DNA of 64,000 nt from Suillus spraguei (GCA_016800925.1 JABCPU010000004.1:186001-250000), one strand, 5' to 3'; positions 10,908 through 23,267 are shown, numbered from the stretch's first letter. Translations and numbers: made by a program. The notes: generated by a model from the sequence alone, not told the origin.

Positions 10908-12384
10908 TCAAGCCAACAAGCGAGTGAGGATGTTTGCGCTCGTGTGCTGGATCATCTCCCGCAGCTTATTCACGTCTTGGGGGCTGACATCTGCAATATC
11001 TGCCAGCAGATATGCGACATCACCCTTCGAGTCTGAGTACTGCTTCTCGACGTTGTATGGTGAGAGGACCTCGTTGACCTGTTTCAACACACCAGGTTGA
11101 TTGCTGTGAACATGGCAAACACGGACATGGTTTCCCTGCTCTGCGGTGATCGCACGGAGGTCGACTTCGGGGAAATTAACTGCCCCAAGGGTAGAGCCGT
11201 AGTTCAGGTACCGAGAGAGAGCAAGAGACACTTCTTCCCCAATCATGCGCTGTGCTTCTTCTGTTGATCCGCCGATGTGAGGCGTGAGGATGACGTTTGG
11301 TAAGCTGCGCAGAGTGCTTGACCATGTGTTAATCTGATCATCGAATGGCGCCCCATTAGACCCCGGCTCTTGTGGGTATACGTCTATGGCTGCACCAGCG
11401 AGATGGTTCGACCGGAGGGCTTCGATCAGCGCTGGGATGTCGACGACACGCCCGCGAGCGTTATTAATAAGGTAGGACCCCATTTTCATTTGCGCAAGCT
11501 CCCGTGATCCAATCATATTAATTGTCTCAGGGAGCTCTGGTACATGGAGCGTGACGAAATCAGCTTCCGCCAATAGCGTAGGAAGAGCGTTTACTTGTCG
11601 AGCCGAACCAAGAGGCATAATGTTGATGACATCGTAAAAGATGACACGCATGCCAAGGGCCTCTGCGAGCACCGAGAGCTGTGATCCGATGTGCCCGTAG
11701 CCTATAATACCCAACGTTTTGCCTCGAACCTCCCAACAGCCTTTGGATTGTTTGTTCCAGATTCCCTGGCGCATTTCATGTGAACGCTCGACGAGTTGCC
11801 GCGAAAGCGCGATCATCTCGGAGACGACAAGCTCGGCAACGGAGCGCGAGTTTGAGAATGGAGAATTGAATACGGGAATCCCGGTCTTGCCGGCGGTAAC
11901 CAGATCAACCTGATTCGTTCCAATACAGAAACAGCCGATCACCAGAAGCTGAGAAAGGCGGCTCAGAGGTGGCCTTGACCAAGGGAACAGTAGATGGACA
12001 TACTTTGGTTGCAGCTTTGATGACTCGTTCTGTGATCTTGGTCTTACTGCGTATGCCTATGGCATGGTAATGGGAAATTACGTCTATGAGCTCGTCCTCT
12101 GAAAGAGCTTTTTTGTAGTGGTCAACATGAAAGCCCTGCGCTTGAAAAACTTGGACTGCATCCTGGCTGATGTTCTCTAGGATCAACAGTCTCAAATCTT
12201 CATTGTCGACTGGGTGAAGGACCTTGGGCTGTCTGATGGCTGAGATTGAGTCTCGCTTGCGCAGCCTGTCATGAAGTATCTGCGGCGATGCAGGAGAGAC
12301 GGAAGCAGCTACTACTCTTGGGGATTTTGAGGGGATGGCAAGTGGGGAGCTCATCATGAGAGATTGAAAGTAAGGGCGATCCAT
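10908..12384 (-). CDS. SER33: D-3-phosphoglycerate dehydrogenase (SER3/SER33 type)
   Basis: Catalyses the first step of serine synthesis, NAD-dependent oxidation of 3-phosphoglycerate. Exons 12004-12384 and 10908-11948 give 473 residues, near the yeast length of 469. The NAD-binding Rossmann motif is GIIGYGHIGSQ. The catalytic region includes NARGRVVDIPAL (Arg), EPGSNGAPF and TPHIGGSTEEAQ (His). A C-terminal ACT domain begins near VRVCHVHSNQPGVL and would mediate serine feedback. The first ATG is 12384, but the Met pair about nine codons later is also possible. It is convergent with RAD51 and divergent from HIS7. Confidence 0.94.
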
Positions 12385-12558
12385 GTCCAGTGAATACACC
12401 CTCTTATAAGGTGTTATTTTCTTGATGAGTAGTGAGTACTATATTTACAATTAGTGCCAAACTTATCGGGCGCTTGTTTGTTGCTTTTCTCAAAATTTTG
12501 ACCAACCCGATATGGCAACTCGCTAGTCTAATCGAGTCAAGCTTAATCATTGTAAACC
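12385..12558. promoter_or_regulatory. Shared divergent promoter of SER33-like and HIS7 genes
   Basis: This 174 bp spacer separates two amino-acid biosynthesis genes. GAGTCA at 12534-12539 is the TGACTC core, on the minus strand, recognised by Gcn4/Cpc1 bZIP regulators. A TTATAA element near 12409-12414 faces the serine gene. General amino-acid control of both genes is inferred. Confidence 0.45.
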
Positions 12559-14292
12559 ATGGCACTCTTTCTCCTTGATCATGGTGCAGGTAACGTCCAA
12601 AGCCTAGCCAATTCAATCAGGAAACTTGGTTATGATTTTTCGTGGATATACAGTCCAGATGACTTCCATAAAGCATCTGTATGTCATTACTACTACATCA
12701 CTATGCCCATCTGACCTCTCGCTCAGGTCCTCGTATTTCCAGGGCAGGGTGCTTTCCACACTGCTATCGAGTGTTTGACAGAGCGTGGTTTACTTGAACC
12801 CCTCTATAACTACATTCAATCAGGAAAGCCGTATTTCGGTATATGTATTGGGATGCAAATACTCTTTGCGTCATCGGCAGAATCTCCATCAACGCTTGGT
12901 TTAGGTCTTATACCATGTCAAATGGAACGATTCGATGATACCACTAAACCAGTTCCTCACATGGGCTGGAATACCGCAGATCCCATAGACCCCGATACCT
13001 TATCCATATCTTCTTCGGATCACTATTATTTCGTTCACTCGTATCGTGCTAAATACGACCCAGAAGACAATCCTGAGGCTGCTGTGTGGGCACACTCGAC
13101 TACCCAATACGGACAGGAAGTCTTTGTGTCCACCGTCCGAAAGGGAAATGTATTTGGTGCTCAATTCCATCCCGAAAAATCCGGTGTTGCTGGACTCACT
13201 GTCATCGACGCTTGGATAAAGCAGTCTCTGGCAGGTCACACACCAGCCGAACCATCACCTCGGATTCCACGTCCCCCTAAACCCCAACACAGTTTCACTA
13301 GACGCATCATCGCTTGTATGGATGTTCGTGCGAACGATGAAGGCGATCTTATCGTTACAAAAGGGGATCAATATGACGTCCGCGAGAAGTCTCTCACATC
13401 AGTGCCACTATCAAACATCACTGCCGCTGTCAAAACCGCCGGTGCTGTCCGTAACCTCGGCAAACCTGTCGCACTGGCAGCCCGCTATTTCGAATCAGGG
13501 GCAGATGAGCTGTGCCTCCTTAATATCACTTCTTTCCGTCACTCCCCCCTCCAGGATCAGCCAATGCTTGCAGTTGTGCGGGCTGCAGCAGAGCGTGTAT
13601 TCGTACCGCTTACCATCGGAGGGGGTATTAAAGATACAGTCGACCCTGATGGCACTAAACGTTCTGCTGTCGAGGTCGCTGGTGCATATTTCAGAGTGGG
13701 CGCTGACAAGGTCAGCATCGGTTCTGAAGCAGTCTACGCTGTCGAGAAAGTTCGCGAAGCGGGCGGTAGATTGGATGGCAGCAGCGCCATCGAGACTATT
13801 TCCAAGGTGTATGGCTCCCAAGCCGTCGTCGTTTCCATAGACCCCAAAAGAGTATACGTCGATCCCGCCACATATGACGGCCCCTACAAGGACGAGCTTG
13901 TGCATGGTCGACCAGACGGTCCCGAAAACGAGCGGGGCAAAGCTTGGTGGTACCAATGTACCGTATCAGGTGGTCGCGAGGCTCGTCCCGTGTCTGCTGT
14001 CCAACTTGCACAAGGTGCACAGATGCTCGGCGCCGGCGAGATTCTTTTAAATAGCATCGACCGCGATGGAACAGGCCTCGGCTTTGACCGCGACTTGATC
14101 GGACTAGTAAAGCGCGCAGTGACTATTCCTGTTGTTGCGAGCAGTGGTGCGGGCACCAAAGAACATTTTGTGAACGTGTTTATTGAGACGGGCGTGGAAG
14201 CTGCCCTTGCCGCCGGGATATTCCATCGGGAGGAAGTAGGCATACAGGAAGTCAAGTTAGCTTCGAGGCAGGCGGGTATCAATGTCAGATAA
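12559..14292 (+). CDS. HIS7: Imidazole glycerol phosphate synthase, fused glutaminase and cyclase
   Basis: Fifth step of histidine synthesis: uses glutamine ammonia to convert PRFAR into IGP and AICAR. Exons 12559-12678 and 12727-14292, with a 48-base intron, give 561 residues (yeast His7 is 552). The class I glutamine amidotransferase half has nucleophile Cys in YFGICIGMQ and the His-Glu pair in FHPEKSG. The HisF half is a TIM barrel starting near RRIIACMDVRAN, with phosphate-binding motifs TIGGGI and a later SSGAG. The bifunctional fusion is standard in fungi. The start ATG opens MALFLLDHGAGNVQSL, a canonical HisH N-terminus. Confidence 0.96.
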
Positions 14293-15085
14293 TGAAGAAG
14301 ATATCTAAATTTATAGACGAGGCTGTTCCTATGATTGTGGCTGTGATCGAGGGGCACTACTGTGTGATGTTCCATTTTTATAGAAAACTACCAGCCTATC
14401 TGCAAAACACCCAACTTCTCGCTTAACTTACGCGCATTACGGACACTTACGGACACTTACAACTTCAGTAGTACACTCATCCTGGAGTGTATGATGCTCT
14501 CGTTTTTTCAAAGAATGATTTAGTCGAACGAATTAGATTTATTGGTACTGCTGGTATGTCTGATGCTTTGTAGATATATTCATGATGCATATTAAAGCCC
14601 GAACTTAAGCGACACTAAGCGGTCGCCTAAAATCAAACACCGCTCGTCGAGCACTCGTCGAGTACATCCAACTTGTAGATTGGCAGGAACGTATAATTTA
14701 GAACCAACGATCCTGCAACATTGATCGGAACATGTATCTTCGAAAAGCGCTGGCCTCCCACTGCATACTCTTACAACAGGAAGTACGGTAGAAAAGTGCA
14801 GAGTAAATAAACGGTCTCGCGAGTATACGTAGATTTTTACAAACACCGTAATCGATACAAGCATGGGGTCAGGGGTGTCGACGACGAACGGGAAAAAACA
14901 CACAAAACCGATTCCTACGAATATCTCGTCCAAGCTTTGGACGAGGGAAGATAAACAAAGCAGCGATCATGCTGTAAAGTGCAAAAAGAACAACAAATAC
15001 AGTAGTCTCAACAAGACACATGTATGGGGGCTAGCGGACAAATCAGGAATTATACTGGGATACAGCCAGGAATCGAGGACTAGGC
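14293..15085. other. Intergenic region between HIS7 and Pal1
   Basis: Contains the convergent 3' flanks of both genes. A 10-base unit GGACACTTAC occurs twice in tandem near 14439-14460, and a short repeat of CTCGTCGAG lies near 14643-14661. A 113-codon minus-strand ORF here has no family features and I do not call it. Confidence 0.4.
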
Positions 15086-16680
15086 TCATTTGGGACCCCT
15101 GACCACGTCCTTAACCTTCTTCAATAAACTAGTTTTTCGCCCAAGGCCACCCAATGGCGGAGAACTGGATGTGCCATCAAAGTATCCGCGTCTGTCTTCG
15201 GTGGATGGTGTGCGAGTTGTCGCCGGAGCATAAGGGGTGGCAGGTAGTCGTTTGTCCCTACGCGGATCATCGACGTACACATATGCTTCATCTGAAGGAG
15301 GTGACGTGTTTGGACGACCGGTACCGTTGGAGAAGCGCCCAAGGAACGAATTTTGTGATCGATGTGTGGGGCGCGATGATTGGTAGGTATCCGGATTGGG
15401 AGGAGGCTCAACACTCTCGTCAAAACCCATGGGCACATTTGGGGAATCACGCATTTTACGGATGCGCTGCATCAATGATTTGGTGCGTTTAGGTACTCCT
15501 GACAGTGACGGAGACCCTGGTGCGCTGTCATAATCGGTACCCTGGGCTTCTGGCACAAGAATGGGCTGCGGGGGCGGGATACCAACGCGTTTGGTGCGTC
15601 TCCCTTCTCTCTCACCGCCACGCTCTCGGTCGCGGGCTTGCATCTGTTTCACGTCGTCGTCGACTCTATAGACATCATGAGGGTCACGCCCGTCCTTGGA
15701 GCGCCTACCGAGGGAGTGTCGCGGCGTGCCGTTCCGTGACCCGTGACCCTCCCTCCCGGCGTATATTGAATTAGACGGGGTATCCCCATCACGTCTACCA
15801 GTGCCCCCGCCTGCAAAAAATTCCTCGTACGGTTCTGGCTCATGGATACCCCAGGCTTCTGCGATAGCATCGACTTTCTTCTTGGGGGCCTGGTAGGTAG
15901 CGGAAAAGGCATTCTTGTAAGCGTCATGTGGGGGGTAGGGGGATTCGTTAGATAGCGCCACATCTGCCCCTGCGCTGCTCCAGGCAAGCATTGGCGCCTT
16001 AGTTCGATGGCGGTTACGAGACGGAGCACAAGCGTCAAATGGTCCATCATGATGGAACACTAGAACAAAAAAAAATTATGAATGAATAAACGATAATTTA
16101 AGGAGCCGAATAAAAACGCACTGGGACCGACGCCAGTGAAATCAAGTCTATCTATGACGTCTGCATGCATGGAGCCCTTCTTGCCTCGTGCCTTGCCCTT
16201 AGCCTTGTCAAGGGCATTTGCTGTGTGAAGGACGGAGTCCTGGGATAGCGAACGACGACCGGTATACGTGGGACGTGGTGGGGGATTTCCCTGGGCACTG
16301 ATAAGTGAAAAGGTTGGCGTCAGTGAGAAAAACGGCTAAGACTTGTCAAGCGCATACGTTTGACTTCTTCCCATTCTTGTGCGTGAAGACTGATCTGCAC
16401 TCCTGACCTGGACAGTGTCCCTGACAGCCTCTAAGATTGTATTATCGCGATGTGGGAGAGATTTGGCTGGGGATGGAACCATCCTGTTGTATTGGGGATA
16501 TTTAGGTGGGAGCTCTGGGGGAAGGCGAGGAACAGGCTTTGATGGGTAAACTGGGTCCGAGAAGGGGTCTGAATGAGATCTGTGGCGGGTTCTATGATTG
16601 GGCGGTTGGGTTGGTTGTCTTGATGGGATATACTTGCTAGCTGAATTATTGGAAGTACTCAACAAATGCGAGCTTGCCAT
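15086..16680 (-). CDS. Pal1-family cell morphology protein
   Basis: Pal1 proteins are fungal cortical factors linked to endocytic sites and cell-shape control. Exons 16358-16680, 16122-16297 and 15086-16059 give 490 residues. The family signature spans the second splice junction: RLDFTGVGP, then FHHDGPFDACAPSRNR, then APMLAWSSAG. The rest is low complexity: a Pro/Ser-rich N-terminus, charged stretches and a basic end (KKVKDVVRGPK). The first true ATG is at 16680; an upstream in-frame GTG is not used as the start. Confidence 0.9.
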
Positions 16681-16956
16681 GTTGCCCGTGTTCACCTATT
16701 GACACGCCTGGACTAAGCGTTATTTACTTCAAAAACGGATATTTAGTGATAATGCTGCTCGTCGTCCGTGATTATGAAGGTGGGCGATTGTGGATGTCGA
16801 GAATGATGCTGTCACCAACAAGGCTATGTTCGGCGTTCGCCTTATTTATACTAACTTTGCAATTCGGTGTAGCGTCTTATCCACTTTCAGTCACTTACGA
16901 TCAAAATTTGACAATTCAGGTCACCTACTTCCGCCACCTTGCAGCAACCTGCTGCT

Positions 16957-18750
16957 ATGGGTGCAACAAAGAAGAAATGGACCAGAGAGGAAGTTGCAGT
17001 CCGCATTCTTGCAGGCGAAACACTGGTTGTCTACGACAACCAGTTGCTGCGCATTCCCCAAGCTTGGTTAAATGCCCATCCAGGTGGTTCCCTCGCGATT
17101 CTTCATTTCGTAGGACGCGACGCCACTGACGAAATAGACGCGTATCATTGTGACCAGACTCTTGCAAAAATAAAGTCCTATGTTATTGGCACAGTCGAGA
17201 CCTCGAACGGTATTTGGGAACCTCTTGTACCCCCGATCATGACTGGTTGGGTCCGAAAATTGTCTTGCGATGGCAAAGCCGCATGGCATAATGAAGCCAC
17301 TCCACTACCACCTTCGAATCTCTCCTCCGAGATTCTCCTGCTCGAACGTGACTCTTGCCTTCTTGAGACCACAGGCCCCACTCTATCTCATTTGGTTCCC
17401 CCTCCGACAAAACTTTCGTTGAAAGACCAAGCTCGGCATTCAGCTGCTTATAAGGCGTTGCATGATCGTATCATCAACGCCGGTCTTTATAACACGCGTT
17501 ATATCACTGGTTATGGCCCAGAAGTTGCACGCTATCTTCTTCTCGCTACGTCATCCGCGGTAGCTTACTCCCATGGCTGGCTAATAATCAGTGCTGTGTG
17601 CCTCGGTCTTCTATGGCACCAGCTCGTGTTCACCGTCCACGATTTAGGGCACATGGGTGTCACTCATGATTGGACCAAAGATCGCCTCATTGCTATTTTA
17701 TTAGCTGATTTCATCGGTGGATTGAGTGTCGGCTGGTGGGTTGACGTAAGTTCACTTGCTTCTCACACGTTCACTCGCTTAACACCTGTCGTATCTTCAA
17801 GAATCATAACGTGCACCATTGTGAGGCTTCTATTTGCAACGTATCCATATCTTGGTCTAACTACTAATACTTGCCTAGTGGTCACAAATCACCCTTCCCA
17901 GTAAGTTCGGCGACTGTTGTGTCGCTGCACATACATCTGAAAAAAAAAAACTTGATAGTGATCCTGATATCGCGCATCTACCATTCCTCGCAATTTCAAC
18001 GGCGTTTTTCAACTCGTTGTGGTCGTCGTACTACAAGCGAACCATGGTCTTCAATCGAGTTTCCGCTTTCTTGATCTCCTGTCAACATAAACTCTTTTAT
18101 ATATTGCTTGGTCTTGGCCGCTTCAATCTATATGCCAATGCATATGGATTCTTGTGGCGCAAAGCCTTTGATCATCGAAGAGCAAAGGGCGGCCGGTGGT
18201 CCTGGTGGCTTGAAGTCATTGGCGTTCTCTTCTTCTGGTGCTGGTTTGGAGCGGTCTTGAAGGGATGTGGATCATGGAGCAGAGCCATCACATATCTTAT
18301 AGTCTCGCATGTCGCCACAAGTCCCCTCCATGTCCAGGCAGGTGACTATCTCGGTGTATTACCCGTTCATTAATTTTACAACAGATTGTTTTATCACATT
18401 TTTCAATGTCCACGGAGGATTTGGGGCCGGTAGAATCATTCCCGCACCGCCAGCTTCGAACTACAACAGACGTCATATGTCCCCCCCACCTTTCATTCAT
18501 GCATGGTGGATTGCATCTCCAGGTGACGCATCACCTCTTCCCGCGTCTCCCACGACACAACTTGCGTGAGGCCAGTGCTCTGGTGAAGGAATTTGCCAAG
18601 GAACAAGGCCTTGTGTATGCCGAATTCGGATTTATTAGCGGGAATGGAGAAGTTCTGGACGTGCTCAAAAATGTGGCGGATCAAGCAAAGATTGTGGGAA
18701 TGGTCGCCAATCACGAGATTCGGGAAGCAATGGAGAAAAAGGTGGAGTGA
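16957..18750 (+). CDS. Cytochrome b5-fused delta-8 sphingolipid (fatty acid) desaturase
   Basis: Membrane di-iron desaturase, probably acting on the sphingoid base of ceramide in the ER. Exons 16957-17745, 17802-17820, 17879-17900, 17959-18337 and 18385-18750 give 524 residues. An N-terminal cytochrome b5 domain carries HPGG. Histidine box 1 is HDLGH and box 2 is HNVHH. Box 3 is QVTHH, followed by LFPRLPRHN, typical of front-end and delta-8 enzymes. Box 2 and its flank lie on two micro-exons of 19 and 22 bases. The last intron (18338-18384) starts GCAGGT, a GC donor. The nearby GT four bases on would shift the frame and delete box 3. Substrate is inferred from family. Confidence 0.9.
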
Positions 18751-19029
18751 GCGCATGAGACTCTCGGAGAGAGGCATCACTAGATCCAACTATAATAAGA
18801 TACCTGGGGCATCTTCATGTTGTGGTACATTGATATCATGACAATGTGTATAGAGCATCCGATTGAAACATGTTGAAGCTGCTTGCGATTTCGGGGCAGC
18901 GCAAAACAGTCGAGCATACATAACGCATGTGATACCCTAGGTACGACTTCTCGCACCCGGCTTTTAGGAGCATATACAAGGACAACCGGAAGGCATGATA
19001 TAGTGTAGTAAAACGTAGAGAAGAGAAAA

Positions 19030-19832
19030 CTACTTCTTCTTGTTTGCTTCCTCCTCCTCCTTCTGCAAATAATAAAATCCGTTCAGTAGCTGAATGCACG
19101 ATAGCTAGTAAACAACAAACAAACCTTGGCGGCCCGGATTTTGCGTGCACCCTCATACCGAGCATCAGCTCGTGCAACGCGGAGAGTCTTGAAAGCCTCA
19201 AACGACCGCTCATTGTCTGTAATTTTACGGGGTACTTCGTGAACGTAAGGTGCGGGAAGAGGAAGGTGTGTGCGTGTGGTCTCAGCCTCGAGATCAGCAC
19301 CCTGTCAAAGAATATCAACATCAATCCAACATTCCAAGAGCGAACCACCACACACAGTCGAGTCACCCTTCTTGGGCTTCTTAGCATTCCGAGGGAAAAC
19401 GATCAGCTTGGCCTTGTAGGCCTTCAACCGCTCGACATTCAGTTTCTTCCCCTCTTCACTCAAGTTTCTCCTCCTGTGGTCAACAACAATACCAACACCG
19501 AGTGCTTCTTTACGGTTGATACCAACTTCCTTCAGTTCAGCAAGGGTGAAACCGCGGCCCTCGCGGACCTTACGGTTATAACGGACGGTCTGGGCACGAA
19601 CGGCGGGGCGTAGGAGAGTGAGTGGGCGGACGCCTAGGGAGGCAGCCTTGGCCTTGCGGGCATTGCGTCTGCGGAGTTTACGACCGGGTTGATCGAACCA
19701 AGTGCGTACCCGGCGTTGCCAGTCTTTGCGGAAATGGTTGGAGTGAAGTACTATACACACATAATGTCAGATCGGACGCGTCGAAAGAACATTTCCGGTG
19801 AGGTACGGACCGTTGTTGTGCGCGAAACCCAT
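19030..19832 (-). CDS. RPL13: 60S ribosomal protein L13 (eL13)
   Basis: Large-subunit cytosolic ribosomal protein. Coding exons 19811-19832, 19356-19750, 19125-19301 and 19030-19062 give 208 residues. Family landmarks are HFRKDWQRRV, FDQPGRKLRRR, the GRGFTLAELKEVGI block and RLKAYKAKLIVFPR. The C-terminus is short and charged (KEEEEANKKK). Codons avoid rare forms, as expected for a highly expressed gene. An upstream untranslated exon and intron are annotated separately. Confidence 0.96.
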
Positions 19833-19840
19833 GGCTTAGT

Positions 19841-20028
19841 CTAGAGCAAAAATTATAGAGTCAGTACGATGGTTTTGCAATGAAGATACATGTAGAGTAG
19901 TACATCTAACGGCATATAGTCGAATCCAGCCTTTCCACCTGCCCGTCTGCATTATTTTCTTCGATAGATCATATACAGCACAGGCAGGCCTACGTATAGC
20001 AGAACATGCAATGAATGACCATACTCAC
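19841..20028 (-). promoter_or_regulatory. 5' UTR intron of RPL13
   Basis: A strong donor (AAG|GTGAGT, intron beginning at 20028) and an acceptor CTCTAG ending at 19841 bracket 188 bases just before the RPL13 start codon. The 8-base piece ACTAAGCC then leads into the ATG at 19832. At 188 bases it is about three times the usual intron here. UTR introns are common in ribosomal protein genes and often raise expression. A CACGTG lies further upstream at 20147-20152. Confidence 0.55.
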
Positions 20029-21007
20029 CTTGAGGACGGGCTTTCTTGACGCTGAGGACGGCGAGCAGCTGACTACCTAGCACAAGATTTGGACTTCGGC
20101 GATTGCCGTGAGTTGACGCGGCGATTGATTTTTAAAAGTTAATCCTCACGTGAACTTTGTGCGTTGACGTGACGGCTTGAATTTCCGTGTGAGATCTAAT
20201 ACCTCCCTCGCGCCGGGTTGTCTGGCAGTCTTATCTCAGATATATCGCACATGATCAATATACTGTAATCGGGTGCGGTCATGGTTTCCTCAACCTTACC
20301 ACAACTAGCCTCAATGTTTCGGCAGGTGATGCGAAGGGGACACTTGTTCTCCCTCCGAATCAAATTCCCCGCTTTCATGGTCAAGTGCTGCATCCGGGAG
20401 CAACTCGTAATGCACGTTCTCCAGTTTTCAACGCTGCTCAAGGTCACCGGTGTCCACATAAAAGGATGGACCTCGCAACCACGGGAACGCGCTGTTATAT
20501 ATAAGTAATTTGAGGGTCACGAATCAGCTGAGGTTACCGTCTAAATGCCCGTGCAGGATGACAATTGAATACCAAAGTAGCGCGCCGCTGGCTTGTATCC
20601 AAACCGTTCGATTGTCCATCAGCTCTCCTGACTTCACGATAGATGATTTTGAGAATTAGACTTCGCTTTGTTATATATATAAAGTATTCTCAAACGCTTG
20701 TAGGATATTCCGACATATGATGTCAATCAAAGCTCAAGACAACGAGGTAGTCTGCAGTGCGCGAACTGCAGTGTGCTCATGTCAAAATTTTCTCATGGTT
20801 GCGCCATTAAGGAGCTCCTCGTACTCATTAACACTGACGATGCCTAGGCTGACATAAGCGACTACTAATTGACATGAGGTCGGCATTATGTAGGCTTAAT
20901 TCTGCGCCTTCCTCTCCTTTGCATACATTCTCTGTCAGTGTTCCAAGACATTTCTTGGCGGGGACTGCGTCCGTGACTTGCTTTATCCTTTTCTTCATTT
21001 TTTGATC
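20029..21007. other. Intergenic region between divergent genes
   Basis: Promoter space for RPL13 on the left and the membrane protein on the right. An inverted repeat CTGCAGT / ACTGCAG with a 6-base loop sits at 20752-20771. Remaining ORFs are short and uncharacteristic. Confidence 0.35.
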
Positions 21008-22707
21008 ATGCGAGACTTACCCCACCTTCGCTCGTTTACGTGCATGATTTCCTTTTTCTCAGCAGCGCGTGCATTCAGTGTGACAGTCGGGACTCCAACT
21101 CAATGTGACGATCTCACTGTTTCATGGACTGGTGAGCAAGCATCTAGTATATATTGGAGGCCCCTGCTGAACTTTATCACGATCATCATCAGGTGGTCAA
21201 GCACCATTTGAGATCCTCTTGACTCCCGTTCGTCGACGCTACCATGCGTATCGGTCACGCGTTAATCTTACGCCTTCTAGGTTTTCGAAGTACCACAAAA
21301 TATATCTGTACCAGAATCAGCCTTCAGCAATGGCAAAGGCTCATATACAATATCACAATTACCATTTTGGAATGGAACGCAATTTCTACTCACTATGTCT
21401 GATGCCACCGCATTTGGCTCAGGTGGAACGTCACCCGTCTTAAAGGTCGGTAATCCTGTTGCCAAGAACAACTGCAACACTACAGGTCCATCCGTGGATT
21501 TTACGTTTGATTTGCCATCATCACTCCAGCAATGCAAGTAAGTTTGATCGGCCTACCTTTTGTAGCTTTGACCTACCATTTCCATAGTGGCTACACCTTT
21601 GATGACTATGATAATGCTGTCCAACCCGTTACCATTACGGTAAGATTACTACCGAACTCTAACATGATGATGGATGTACTTAGCTTTCCACAGGCACTTA
21701 TTCCTGGTGGAGAGTCTCTCGTACTTTACCCTCCGATTGGCCCCAGTTATACTTGGATTGCGGATGTTAGCGCAGGGACGACCCTCGTATTTCTGATGAC
21801 AGATTCTCAGGGTAGGCAAGGTGGTAGCTCTGACCTCGAGATTGTGACGCTTTCGAACAATGACACGTGCCTCAGCTCCAACTCACCATCGTCAACTGCA
21901 TCTGTGGCTTCATCCACCGCAGCATCCACCGCAGCATCCACCACAGCATCCACGCCAGCTGGCGTTTCGCCAACGTCCAGCCAAAGTACTTCATCAAGCA
22001 GTAATACTGCTACTATCGCCGGTGCAGTGATTGGCTCCGTGATAGCCCTCGCTGCGTTGGCCTCCCTTAGCATGTTCCTGTTGCGCAAACGAAGAGCATC
22101 TCGCTCTCCGTATGTCATGTCTTTTTCGAAACGTCATTCACGTCGACTCCCATCTACAGATCTCGATCACGAAGACAACCAATATGGTCATGTTCCACCA
22201 ATCTACCCGTTCCCATACCAGGAACACTCCGTTAGCCACCTTGCTCCACCCATTCACCCCGCAACCCAATCACACCTAGCCAATCCGTCTGCTCCCTCCG
22301 CTGACAGTTTTGCGCTTGGCGATCCTCGCACACCATTCAATCAGACACAGCATTCGCGCCAGGTATCCAATCCAGACAGCTTCGCTGGGTACGGGGATGC
22401 CGGAGGTTCATCTATGTCATCTACTGGCAGACGAAAAGCTGCAATGGCTGGCCATACAGCATACAAACCTTCCACTCGGTTCATCTTGCATACTGATGTG
22501 GATGATGTTGCGCCAGACGAAAATGGCGTAGTAGAACTTCCGCCGCAATATTCAGAGCATCGGCAACCCCTCGCCAAACAACCTGGGTCTGTGCCAAGAC
22601 CAATATCATCACACTCTGATTATTCGGGTCCGAGTGACCTAGCATATGCCAGCAGTGTATATGTCTCACCCACCTCGTCACACTCTCCTTTACCACCTGA
22701 TTCATGA
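21008..22707 (+). CDS. Single-pass membrane protein with mucin-like Ser/Thr region
   Basis: Probable plasma-membrane glycoprotein of a type common in agaricomycetes, function unknown. Exons 21008-21131, 21193-21227, 21281-21537, 21588-21639 and 21694-22707 give 493 residues. An N-terminal signal sequence (SFFSAARAFS) precedes an extracellular part with repeated beta-type motifs (DDLTVSWTG, SYTISQLPFWNGTQF) and Cys. A Ser/Thr/Ala-rich stalk has a tandem 12-base repeat near 21915-21960. One transmembrane helix follows (AGAVIGSVIALAALA) with a stop-transfer RKRR. The cytosolic tail is about 200 residues, Pro/Ser/His-rich. The layout resembles a wall-stress sensor, but no WSC domain is visible. 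Confidence 0.7.
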
Positions 22708-23267
22708 TGCAAAATTTATGTTGTCACAGTGTGCAGTCTTTTGTCTCCTTCGACGTATTGCGGACAGACTTCTTGCGTGAGGGAGGCTTATTGTCTTCTA
22801 TTTCTGTTATTCTCGTGTTTTATTACAATCGTTATTTAAGTTACATACTTGTTTGTGCCCAGCACTATGCTCGGCATCCGTTCCCTTCACATTTGTAATA
22901 TATTTTCCTTGGGACCTTGTCACCAGAGGCCATGCAATACAAAAGGAAGATTTGATACCTGTACGCAACTTGTGCTGGAAAGATTGGTAAGGACAGATAA
23001 GCGCAATACGCATATCTTAAGACAGGTGTTTGATGAGATGAATATTAATGTCAAGTCGCCAACATATGCGGTAAACAAACACATAAGTTTTGTCTAAATA
23101 GTACATGCTCAAAGTCAGGCCACATCAGAATAAAAAGTTGTCAGGGGGTAGTGTTTAGAGTACAATGTGCATGTTACTGCGCACCTTCAAGGTTGCGCAA
23201 TGTATGGTTGTTGGTCAACACGCCGTTACTCTGTCTAATCCATCCGTTGTCAAGAAATGGATTGTGC
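22708..23267. other. Intergenic region between convergent genes
   Basis: AT-rich 3' flanks of the membrane protein and of the small basic protein. I see no gene. Confidence 0.4.

Noticed and set aside
13495..13956. 153-codon minus-strand ORF
   Set aside because: Shadow inside the HisF half of HIS7.
14592..14933. 113-codon minus-strand ORF in the HIS7-Pal1 gap
   Set aside because: Hydrophobic but without family resemblance; probably chance.
19044..19613. 189-codon plus-strand ORF
   Set aside because: Antisense to RPL13 exons; an artefact of the high codon bias of that gene.
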